Below are positions 1 to 6,159 of a stretch of DNA of 57,600 bases, piece by piece. A program made the position numbers and the translations under genes. Position 1 is the first letter of the stretch, and every line of letters starts with the position of its first letter. Under the pieces are notes generated by a model. The model was not told the origin of the DNA, did not search any database, and saw only the letters and a program-made list of their open reading frames with translations. Source of the stretch: Gemmatimonadales bacterium (lineage in GTDB: Bacteria > Gemmatimonadota > Gemmatimonadetes > Gemmatimonadales > GWC2-71-9); assembly GCA_011772755.1 (NCBI GenBank), contig WVYX01000273.1, positions 1 through 57,600 of the forward strand, read 5' to 3'.

Positions 1-862
1 ACGGCTCACCCGAACGCGTCGGTATGATCGTCTTGATGGGGTAGCCCCGGATGCCGCTGGAGTTGTCCCGAAAGGCGATGATGCTGTTGTTCGGATTGGC
101 CTGGAGGGTGTCCTTGATCAGGGCGATGAGGTGTTTCGGGATCTCCTGCCCATCCACCACGAGCCGCCCTTTGAAGAACCAGTGGCGGGAATGCTCGCTG
201 TTGGACTGGGCCACATCGAAGCACTCGACGTTGGTGGGATTGCGGCCAATGCGATTGCGAAACAGATCGGTGTAGTAGTCCAGATCCCAGTCATCGAAAG
301 CCAGCCCCAGCTGCTCATTGATGCGCTCGAAAGCCTTCCGGCCTTCCTCCATCACCGGAACCTCGGCAACCGCATCGGGGGCGACACCGGTTTCGAACGT
401 GTCCAGGGGCTCGGGATACCGACACTCCGTCATCCGGTCGTGCACCTCAGCGAGGAACGCCGCCTGCTCAGCGTCAGTAAGGGGTGTCGACGATTCTAGG
501 AGGTAGCGTCGGGAACGTTCGATGCGGCGGATCTGGTGCAGCCCGCAGGCGTGACAGACGGCCACCGCGTTGGTAGACCAGGCCGTGGTGAAGTTCATCC
601 GGGGGCCCACTTCCAGGACCAGCCCCTTGCAATCCAGGAAGCTCTCGCGGCCGAACTGTGCCGGCTCGAATGTCTCGCTCAGTAGCCAGATGAGAGTCTG
701 AAACTCTTCCGGCGTCAACTCACCGGCGGAATCAATGTTGAAGCAGTACTCGGTTTGGATCTCTTTGACATCGGGGGAGATACGCCGGCGGGCCGTCAGC
801 AGCAGCGCGTTCCGTCGAGCAGTGGAGAGGCCGGGGGCGCGGTAGAGGTGCAGCAGGCCCAT
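1..862 (-). CDS. purL: Phosphoribosylformylglycinamidine synthase, large type (5' part, truncated by window edge)
   Basis: The gene runs off the left edge; about 287 N-terminal residues are visible. FGAM synthase uses ATP and glutamine to turn FGAR into FGAM in purine synthesis, in the cytosol. The visible part reads MGLLHLYRAPGLS at the start, then LEVGPRMNFTTAWSTN, the DRMTECRYPEPL block and the signature DVAQSNSEHSRHWFFKG. This order matches the long single-chain type of about 1300 residues (eukaryotes, enterobacteria) rather than the short PurL that needs separate PurS and PurQ. The ATG at 862 follows no clear Shine-Dalgarno. VapBC lies 76 bp upstream on the same strand. Identity is very secure; total length is inferred. 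Confidence 0.95.
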   Translation of the reverse strand, partial: MGLLHLYRAPGLSTARRNALLLTARRRISPDVKEIQTEYCFNIDSAGELTPEEFQTLIWLLSETFEPAQFGRESFLDCKGLVLEVGPRMNFTTAWSTNAVAVCHACGLHQIRRIERSRRYLLESSTPLTDAEQAAFLAEVHDRMTECRYPEPLDTFETGVAPDAVAEVPVMEEGRKAFERINEQLGLAFDDWDLDYYTDLFRNRIGRNPTNVECFDVAQSNSEHSRHWFFKGRLVVDGQEIPKHLIALIKDTLQANPNNSIIAFRDNSSGIRGYPIKTIIPTRSGEP

Positions 863-938
863 GGACTAAACTAACGTCGCGGGCAAGCCCTGTGGCGAGG
901 CCCCGTGGGGGTTCTTCAAGACGCTGGGGCGCGGACGA

Positions 939-1355
939 TCAGCATGGCCGGTACTCCACCGGCAGCACGGCCGCGATCATGCTGAAGTCCCGGATGTTCT
1001 CCGTGAGCACCGTCGCGCCGAGTAGGACTGCGGAGGTGGCAAGCAGCACATCATTACGCAAGGTCCGCAGCCGTGCCGAACTCAGCCGGCGCTTCGCGGC
1101 CAACGCGGCGAGCGCTTGCCCGGAGAGGACCCAGGCGGCCGCAGGCGGAGTGGCGAGCTTCCCCGCGCGCCGTGCCAGCTCGTGAATGCGATGGACATCC
1201 GCTGCTTCGCGGCTGCCCCGCACCCCGGCCCAGAGTTCCTGGAGCACAATCGCGGACAGGAAGACGCGGAGCCGATCCCCGCGATCCTCGAGTCCAGTTG
1301 TCGCCCCCGCCCTGAGCCACCGGAGCCAGACATTGGTGTCCGGCAACACGATCAC
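939..1355 (-). CDS. vapC: PIN-domain toxin, VapC family
   Basis: A 138-residue PIN-domain ribonuclease, toxin of a type II pair; VapC toxins typically cut tRNA or rRNA. From the GTG at 1355 the protein opens VIVLPDTNVWLRW, with acidic metal ligands at about D6, E40 (VLQELWAG), D102 (LRNDVLLA) and D123 (ENIRDFS), the usual PIN set. The GTG overlaps the TGA of the antitoxin gene as GTGA, so translational coupling is likely. An in-frame ATG at 1400 would add 15 residues and lengthen the overlap to 49 bp, which is less likely. Substrate RNA cannot be told from sequence. Confidence 0.88.
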   Translation of the reverse strand: MIVLPDTNVWLRWLRAGATTGLEDRGDRLRVFLSAIVLQELWAGVRGSREAADVHRIHELARRAGKLATPPAAAWVLSGQALAALAAKRRLSSARLRTLRNDVLLATSAVLLGATVLTENIRDFSMIAAVLPVEYRPC

Positions 1356-1564
1356 CGGCGCCGCGGCCTGCGCACGAGGGGGGAGCGGAAGGTCTTCCAC
1401 TCCGGAGAAGCGCTTCGCAAGATCTCGTTGAGCTGCCGCTCGTACTCTACCTCGTCGAGCAACCGGTCGATGACCTCCGTCTCGGTATCGAGACCCAGGT
1501 ACTCCTTAACGCGCTTGAGCTTCTCGCTATCGATGTTAAGCGTCTTGCGCACCCTACGGCCCAT
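1352..1564 (-). CDS. vapB: Antitoxin, VapB-like (ribbon-helix-helix type)
   Basis: A 70-residue protein starting MGRRVRKTLNIDSEKLKRV, basic at both ends with a helical middle (TETEVIDRLLDEVEYERQLNEIL). This fits VapB antitoxins: an N-terminal DNA-binding ribbon-helix-helix and a C-terminal tail that wraps the toxin. The ATG at 1564 has GGAG about ten bases upstream. A longer in-frame reading upstream crosses the operator and is rejected. It is followed directly by vapC, and the 33-bp inverted repeat just upstream is the expected site for autoregulation by the VapBC complex. Confidence 0.8.
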   Translation of the reverse strand: MGRRVRKTLNIDSEKLKRVKEYLGLDTETEVIDRLLDEVEYERQLNEILRSASPEWKTFRSPLVRRPRRR

Positions 1565-1580
1565 GGTCGAGTTCTCCGGA

Positions 1581-1613
1581 TGATGGGATGCATACAAGGT
1601 ATGCATACCATCA
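1581..1613. promoter_or_regulatory. Operator palindrome of vapBC
   Basis: Two 15-bp arms (1581-1595 and 1599-1613) are inverted repeats with one mismatch, separated by three bases. The core arms are ATGCATAC and GTATGCAT, and a perfect GGTATGCATACC sits at 1598-1609. The right end lies 17-50 bp upstream of the vapB start, where a VapBC autorepression site is expected. Binding is inferred. Confidence 0.75.
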
Positions 1614-1770
1614 ATATCATGCCAGAATGGGCGTAGTATTCCACACGCCGCGCCCGCCACTCGCGTCCGCCTCGCGCGAAACCCGGGCTCGGCAGCCGAA
1701 CGGGAGCCGTGAGCGCTGAGTGTGGCGCTGCCGGCGGCGAAATCGGTCATGGGTTTCGGCCCGTGCGGTC

Positions 1771-2137
1771 CCCGCGTTGAAACGCGGGCTCGCCGGTGCG
1801 TGCCTCACCGAGCTGCCTTGAAAGGCGCTTGTAGGCCCGCCGTCCTTCAGGACGCGCCGCCGCAGGCGCCGAGCGCGGGTTTCAACCCGCGAATAACGCT
1901 GCAGGCGCCGTGCTCGGCTCTCGCCGCGAAGCAGACGGGGGCGGATTGGCGGAGCAGAGTGGGCGTCAACCCGCGGGCTACGCGGGGCCCGTAGCCGCGC
2001 GCCGAATAGGTTCGCTCGAAATCTCTGTGGCCACGACTGAGATCTCGCGGTCGCTTCGAGTGCGAGGCCGCCGACCCAGCCCGCCACGCGAGGGCATGTT
2101 CGAAGCCCCGCGGTTGGGAGGCACCCCGCGGGGCTTC
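1771..2137. repeat. Palindrome-rich non-coding region
   Basis: The 641 bp between vapB and the next gene contain no credible gene. They carry a run of GC-rich hairpins: CCCGCGTT/AACGCGGG at 1771-1788, CGCGGGTT/AACCCGCG at 1874-1891, GGCTACG/CGTAGCC at 1976-1996, and a perfect 12-bp stem GAAGCCCCGCGG/CCGCGGGGCTTC at 2102-2137. The first two share the CGCGGGTTnnAACCCGCG theme, as in REP-like units. Open frames here encode low-complexity Arg/Pro/Ala sequence and differ in every frame, as expected of non-coding GC-rich DNA. Confidence 0.65.
2102..2137. terminator. Strong hairpin downstream of the exported-protein gene
   Basis: A perfect 12-bp stem with a 12-nt loop lies 69 bp beyond the stop codon at 2206. 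No T-run follows on either strand, so it is either a poor intrinsic terminator, an mRNA-stabilising hairpin, or the last unit of the palindromic region. Confidence 0.4.
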
Positions 2138-2205
2138 AAGTGTGGAGCGGTGGTAGAGGCCGACGGCCACAGCGGCTCCACGGCCACGAACTCAGTGCGG
2201 TCGCG

Positions 2206-3057
2206 CTACGGCATGGGCCAGTAGCTCATCTCCGGTCGGTAGGCCAGATGGGTGACCTTGGCATCCGTGATCAGGTCCATGAACCGAGTGACGATATCCT
2301 GCCACTCCTCGGCCCCACCTTTCTCGGCCATCAAGCTCTCGATGCTGTTGGGACCAAAGAAGTTGGACCTGTCGTCATAGAACGTGACAAAGAGGCGCCT
2401 TCCGACGTCGCCCAGCCGGACTCGGTTCGCGCTGATCTCGTAGCGATATCCAATCCTCTTCAGGAAGGCGAGGAACTCGCCGGTGAGGGCATCGAACTCC
2501 TCTTCCTTCCCGGACTTGATCCAGTACTCACCCACCTCGGCCCAGGCCAGCTGCTGCACACCGTCCGGTGCCGGGTAGCTCGACTCTCGCACGTGCTCGA
2601 TGACCTCGTTGCTCACTATCCGGTCGTCGATGGACATCATTGCCTGAAACGCCTCATTCAGGGTCTTCTCCCCGTCCGTGCCCTGGAACTGGCGAACCCA
2701 CTGATCGGGGTCGTCGAAGTACGCCATACTCTTCACCGGATAGACCAATGTGAAGTTGAGCATGTCGCTCCAGAACAACCACGCGTAGTCCCTACTGAGG
2801 TTTGCCTCCTGCGCTGCCTGGGCGATCTTCTCGACGGCGGCCTGGAACGTGAAGTAGTCGTCGGGCTCGACCTTGAACGTCATCACCTGGGCCAAGCCGG
2901 ACCCCTCTCCTCCCTGTGCCACGGCGGGCACCGGCAGCGCCAACGCCACGAGCAGCGCACCCCGCGACGGGCGCCAGTCAGGCTGCCCGACCTGTCCCCC
3001 GGGCCCTCCCGCTCGGGGAGCAGGTTGAGGGGGACGTGGGTTACGCTCACGATGCAC
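2206..3057 (-). CDS. Exported protein of unknown function with two similar halves
   Basis: The mature part is well formed (from about QGGEGSGLAQVMTFKVEPDDYF to a C-terminal SYWPMP), preceded by a hydrophobic stretch RGALLVALALPVPAVA that looks like a signal peptide cleaved after AVA. Two ferredoxin-like halves seem to be present: the first around VMTFKVEPDD...FTLVYPVKS, the second around GEYWIKSGKEEEFDAL...RLFVTFYDD, suggesting an internal duplication of a dimeric alpha-beta barrel fold. I do not recognise the family. The start is uncertain: no ATG precedes the signal peptide closely; GTG at 3057 is the nearest reasonable candidate, and ATG at 3177 would give an odd Arg/Gln-rich extension. 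Confidence 0.65.
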   Translation of the reverse strand: MHRERNPRPPQPAPRAGGPGGQVGQPDWRPSRGALLVALALPVPAVAQGGEGSGLAQVMTFKVEPDDYFTFQAAVEKIAQAAQEANLSRDYAWLFWSDMLNFTLVYPVKSMAYFDDPDQWVRQFQGTDGEKTLNEAFQAMMSIDDRIVSNEVIEHVRESSYPAPDGVQQLAWAEVGEYWIKSGKEEEFDALTGEFLAFLKRIGYRYEISANRVRLGDVGRRLFVTFYDDRSNFFGPNSIESLMAEKGGAEEWQDIVTRFMDLITDAKVTHLAYRPEMSYWPMP

Positions 3058-3291
3058 CGACCGTTTCGCCTGCGCCTGGCCGCCGGGCTGGTGGCCCTGA
3101 CACTCCTGGCAGGACAGCCGGCAGTGCTGTGCGCGCTCGCCTGCCTGACGCTGCACTCGGCGCCTCGGGCCGAGCACCAGGCCCGGGAGCTAGGTAGTGC
3201 GGCCCGCATCCCCATCACTGGTCCCGAGGCCGACGAGCAGGACGTGCTGATCGTGTTCCGGCTGATCCGGCACTTCCCACTGCCGCGCTAA
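3052..3291 (+). CDS. Possible small secreted protein
   Basis: A 79-residue frame starting MHRPFRLRLAAGLVALTLLAG, which has a clear signal-peptide-like start (basic end, hydrophobic core) followed by a short Cys-containing stretch (AVLCALACLTLH) and a polar tail. It overlaps the candidate start of the minus-strand gene by a few bases, and its last four bases overlap the end of merB on the other strand. No family recognised. It may be a true small gene or chance; the signal peptide is the only support. Confidence 0.35.
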   Translation: MHRPFRLRLAAGLVALTLLAGQPAVLCALACLTLHSAPRAEHQARELGSAARIPITGPEADEQDVLIVFRLIRHFPLPR

Positions 3292-3998
3292 CGGTGGTCG
3301 TGCTGATCCGGCCTGGTTCCCCCGGACGCGGCCCTGCCCAGCACCGCCCCGAACCGGACCGCGTTGTGCATCCTGCCCAGTCGAAACCCGTCCTCCAGGG
3401 AAAGGAGAAAGGTGCCTTCGTGACGGGACGTCCATTGAGTGCCGGCCTCGGGCGAGGCAAGAAAGAAGACGTAATGACAGAAGCGGAAGATGCTCTCCTC
3501 GGTCGTGCAGTCAGCCAGCGACAGGTCCGGCAGCAGCAACGAGATGACCGTCTCCCGCGGCTCGACTGAAGTCACCTCGGCGGGCGTCACCGTGAGTTGG
3601 ATGGTCGCCTGGGTCTGGGGGCAGCTCGACTCGAGTTCTGCTGTCACGCCCAGGAGTTGAGGAATGAACAGCCCGTCCCACGCACACCAGTTGTACATCG
3701 TTCGGCCCCGAACGGTGAAGCGATGGGCCATAGGCACGACGGCCAGCCCACCGAACCCGATGATTCGCTTGTCATCGTCGTACAGGACCAGGCTCCTGAG
3801 CCCGCCCTCCAGCAGCGTGACAACCTCACGAGTCGGCACGGCCAGGGCCTGTGCCAACTGCTCTCGGCGTACCGGCGCGCCCCGGGCGAGTAGCCTGTAG
3901 AGCTCCAGGCCGAGGTGTTGCTCCGACTCCGACAGCTCAGGATCCGCAGCGGAGAGCCGTGCTAAGACGTCGTCCAGCCCACCCTGAACCTCCTTCAC
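3288..3998 (-). CDS. merB: Alkylmercury lyase, MerB family
   Basis: MerB cleaves the carbon-mercury bond of organomercurials in the cytosol, releasing a hydrocarbon and Hg(II). The 236-residue protein has an N-terminal winged-helix-like part (residues 25-75) and the MerB catalytic domain. The triad is intact: C105 and D108 in MYNWCAWDGLFIP and C174 in FRFCHYVFFLAS, matching C96, D99 and C159 of the plasmid R831b enzyme. The LTVTPAEVTSVEP and SRHEGTF blocks also match. The GTG start at 3998 overlaps the TGA of the upstream Cys-rich gene as GTGA. No merA, merT or merR lies nearby, so Hg(II) reduction must be encoded elsewhere. Confidence 0.92.
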   Translation of the reverse strand: MKEVQGGLDDVLARLSAADPELSESEQHLGLELYRLLARGAPVRREQLAQALAVPTREVVTLLEGGLRSLVLYDDDKRIIGFGGLAVVPMAHRFTVRGRTMYNWCAWDGLFIPQLLGVTAELESSCPQTQATIQLTVTPAEVTSVEPRETVISLLLPDLSLADCTTEESIFRFCHYVFFLASPEAGTQWTSRHEGTFLLSLEDGFRLGRMHNAVRFGAVLGRAASGGTRPDQHDHR

Positions 3999-4204
3999 GA
4001 TGGCGAGCTAGCGGAAGCTTGCGACTGGATCGGCGGGCATCTGGTGGAGCCGTAGGAACAGAACACACAACAGTCGCCCGGTTTCGGCCGCAGCACGACA
4101 CTGCAGGCGCTGCATTCGTAGAAATACACACAAGCACCGACCGGCATCGACTCATGATGCGTGTGTTGGCAGGTCGGGCAGGTGATAGTGGAGTGCAGTT
4201 GCAT
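3995..4204 (-). CDS. Nine-cysteine mini-protein coupled to merB
   Basis: A 69-residue protein with nine cysteines: CPTC (9, 12), C25, CSAC (31, 34), GDCCVFCSYGS (45, 46, 49) and C56 in RCPPIQ. The paired CxxC motifs suggest a zinc-ribbon-like or thiol metal-binding fold, and the GDCCVFCSYG block is a motif I associate with mercury gene neighbourhoods (memory, not searched). The ATG at 4204 is preferred over a longer frame because the extra residues are poor. It is translationally coupled to merB (GTGA overlap), so handing Hg(II) from MerB to downstream thiols, or presenting substrate, is a reasonable guess. Confidence 0.78.
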   Translation of the reverse strand: MQLHSTITCPTCQHTHHESMPVGACVYFYECSACSVVLRPKPGDCCVFCSYGSTRCPPIQSQASASSPS

Positions 4205-4292
4205 GGTCTCGAACCGTTCCTTGCGACTGTCAGGGCGACTCGGGCATGCAAGATGCGCCAACAGGCGGGGGGCTCCGAGGCGTCACTATCGA

Positions 4293-4324
4293 AACATAGA
4301 CCCTGCACCCAGGTACAGAGTCAA
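4293..4324 (-). promoter_or_regulatory. MerR-type promoter and operator of the merB unit
   Basis: On the minus strand a -35 TTGACT (4319-4324) and a -10 TATGTT (4293-4298) are 20 bp apart, the over-long spacing that defines MerR-family promoters. The spacer begins with the dyad CTGTACC-TG-GGTGCAG (4303-4318; one mismatch between arms), close in sequence and position to the Tn21/Tn501 mer operator (TTGACTCCGTACATGAGTAC). The ATG of the Cys-rich gene is 89 bp downstream. Control by a MerR encoded elsewhere is inferred. Confidence 0.8.
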
Positions 4325-4430
4325 GGCTTCGGGGGCAAGCAGGGGCACTCCACGAGCCTTACGCAGCCTCGTTTGCGGTCAGGCCGTGATTGCAGTTAAT
4401 TCCTCACCGAACGACGAAGGAATTCCGGCA

Positions 4431-4712
4431 ATGGAAAGCTGGCAGGTCAAAGACCTCCTAGAGACCCTCATCATCGCCGCCGGCTCCCTCGGTGCCCTCG
4501 GAATCGTGGCCAAAACCTGGATAGCCACCCGGACCCGCATCGGACGTGGTGACGTGCAGAAGCTCACGGAGTCGGTGGAGCGCCTGCACGAGAGCGTGGA
4601 GGGCATGCGGGACGAGCTGGGGGACATGTCAGACCGGCTGGACTTTGCCGAGAGAATCCTGGCACAGCTCGCCGAAGGCAAGGTCGAGCAGCGGCAGCTG
4701 CCCAAACACTAG
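4431..4712 (+). CDS. Small membrane-anchored coiled-coil protein
   Basis: A 93-residue protein starting MESWQVKDLLETLII. One membrane segment (residues about 9-27) is followed by a basic stretch and a heptad-like helix (about 38-85, VQKLTESVERLHESVEGMRDEL). GAAGG about eleven bases before the ATG fits a ribosome site; a longer upstream frame overlaps the merB promoter and is rejected. The layout (N-terminal anchor plus cytosolic coiled coil) recalls PspB-like small proteins, but I do not claim homology. Confidence 0.7.
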   Translation: MESWQVKDLLETLIIAAGSLGALGIVAKTWIATRTRIGRGDVQKLTESVERLHESVEGMRDELGDMSDRLDFAERILAQLAEGKVEQRQLPKH

Positions 4713-4823
4713 CCCGACATCCCACCCGTTTGCGTTTCACCATCTAGGCCTCCTGGTCGTGCGGCCGACCGATACCCGACCGGACCACTCGGCCTTCCGG
4801 GCAGTGCGTGTTACCTTGTGGCA

Positions 4824-5957
4824 ATGATTGCGCACCCGCCGGTCCGGCAGCCGAGCCGCGTCATTATGCTCCTGGCCGGCTCTATTGGAGTGCTCTCGTG
4901 CAGCAGCCAAGCTGCCCAACGCACCCAACTCGAACCTTCCTTTGCCTCCCGTATCGCCCAGCTCTCGGAGCCGGCCGGGTATTTCGACACCGACAACCTG
5001 ATCTCCAACGAAGCTTCCTACTTGCACGTGATGGGTAAGATGCGGGAGCTTGGCGTCACCGGAGGAGCCTACATAGGCGTGGGTCCGGATCAGAACTTCT
5101 CCTACATCGCGCAGATCCGTCCCAGCATCGCGTTCATCATCGACATTCGGCGGGACAACATGCTCGAGCAGTTGCTGTTCAAGGCGCTGTTCGCGCTGGC
5201 CCGCAACCGCGCCGAGTATCTGAGCCTCCTCTTCGGCAGGCCCCCACCCGGGACCCTCGACGAATGGACCAACCGCGGAATCGCAGAGCTACTGGCGTAC
5301 ATCGACAGCACGCCGACGCGTCCGGAGACGATAGCATCAGCACGCCGCGCTGTGGATCGCACGGTCGCCGCGTTCGATGTGCCACTTTCGGTTGAGGACT
5401 GGGCAACCATCGATCGGTACCACCAGACCTTCATCCGGGAGGGCTTGTCCCTCAAGTTCCGCAGCTTCAGGCGGCCGCCACGGTTCTACTATCCCACCTT
5501 CCGCGAGCTTCTGATGGAACGGGACCTCACCGGTCGGCACACCAACTACCTGGCTTCCGAAGGCGCGTTTCGGGTCGTGAAGTCACTCCAGGACCGGGAC
5601 CTCGTGATTCCCGTAGTCGGGGATCTAGCCGGAACGCATGCCTTGAAGGCCATCGGCCAGCTCATAGCCGCCCGCAGAGAACGAGTGTCTGCGCTCTACA
5701 CTTCGAACGTCGAGTTCTACCTGTTCCGCAGCGGAGGTTTTGGACAGTTCTTGCGGAACGTGGAGCACCTGCCGCGGGATGAGCGTAGCGTCATCATCCG
5801 CAGCGTGTTCCGAGCCACCTTCGGCCCACATCCCCTCTCGGTGCCGGGATACTACAGCACCCAGCTGCTGCAGACACTCGAAACGCTGGTCGAGGAGGCC
5901 GCGGATGGTGGGTACCGAAGCTACTGGGAATTGGTGACGAAGCACGCCCTAAGGTAG
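4824..5957 (+). CDS. Conserved lipoprotein of unknown function
   Basis: A 377-residue protein with a signal ending in a lipobox (GSIGVLS before Cys26), so probably membrane-anchored. The body has the motifs YIGVGPDQNFSYI, DIRRDNMLEQLLFKALF and, later, GDLAGTHALKAIGQ and NVEFYLF. The GxGxxQ...D.RRDN pattern is reminiscent of a Rossmann methyltransferase fold, and similar proteins occur in many bacteria, but I cannot name an activity. A GTG at 4818 is an alternative start. It stands alone, tail to tail with the large minus-strand operon. Confidence 0.75.
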   Translation: MIAHPPVRQPSRVIMLLAGSIGVLSCSSQAAQRTQLEPSFASRIAQLSEPAGYFDTDNLISNEASYLHVMGKMRELGVTGGAYIGVGPDQNFSYIAQIRPSIAFIIDIRRDNMLEQLLFKALFALARNRAEYLSLLFGRPPPGTLDEWTNRGIAELLAYIDSTPTRPETIASARRAVDRTVAAFDVPLSVEDWATIDRYHQTFIREGLSLKFRSFRRPPRFYYPTFRELLMERDLTGRHTNYLASEGAFRVVKSLQDRDLVIPVVGDLAGTHALKAIGQLIAARRERVSALYTSNVEFYLFRSGGFGQFLRNVEHLPRDERSVIIRSVFRATFGPHPLSVPGYYSTQLLQTLETLVEEAADGGYRSYWELVTKHALR

Positions 5958-6094
5958 GAAACCCTGGGCCTCGCCCTCGAGTCGCCTTGTGAGATAGGCT
6001 TCGAGATCCGGCCCGCCCGGATTCGCCAGGACGGCGTCCACCCAAGCTTCCCGCTCACGCTAAGCACAGCCAGGTCCCACACGCAGGCGACCAT

Positions 6095-6114
6095 GTCCCA
6101 CGATGTGGTGGGAC
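6095..6114 (-). terminator. Candidate hairpin at the end of the MoxR operon
   Basis: GTCCCAC/GTGGGAC forms a 7-bp stem with a 6-nt loop, 46 bp after the stop codon of the last operon gene at 6160. No T-run follows, so termination strength is doubtful. Confidence 0.3.
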
Positions 6115-6159
6115 GGAGGGACCGAACGGCCCGGGGGGCGTACGGCCGACTCAGCGTGA

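Noticed and set aside
131..499. 122-codon plus-strand frame at the left edge
   Set aside because: It is the antisense of purL, whose conserved blocks are unmistakable on the minus strand.
2140..3291. 383-codon plus-strand frame opposite the exported-protein gene
   Set aside because: Most of it is the antisense of the better-formed minus-strand protein; only the last 79 codons have a signal-peptide-like start and are listed separately.
5949..6059. Minus-strand stretch reading EAWVDAVLANPGGPDLEAYL to a TAG, looking like a protein C-terminus
   Set aside because: Only 36 codons, bounded by a stop upstream, no start codon with a ribosome site and no recognisable continuation in another frame; possibly a decayed gene but not supportable.
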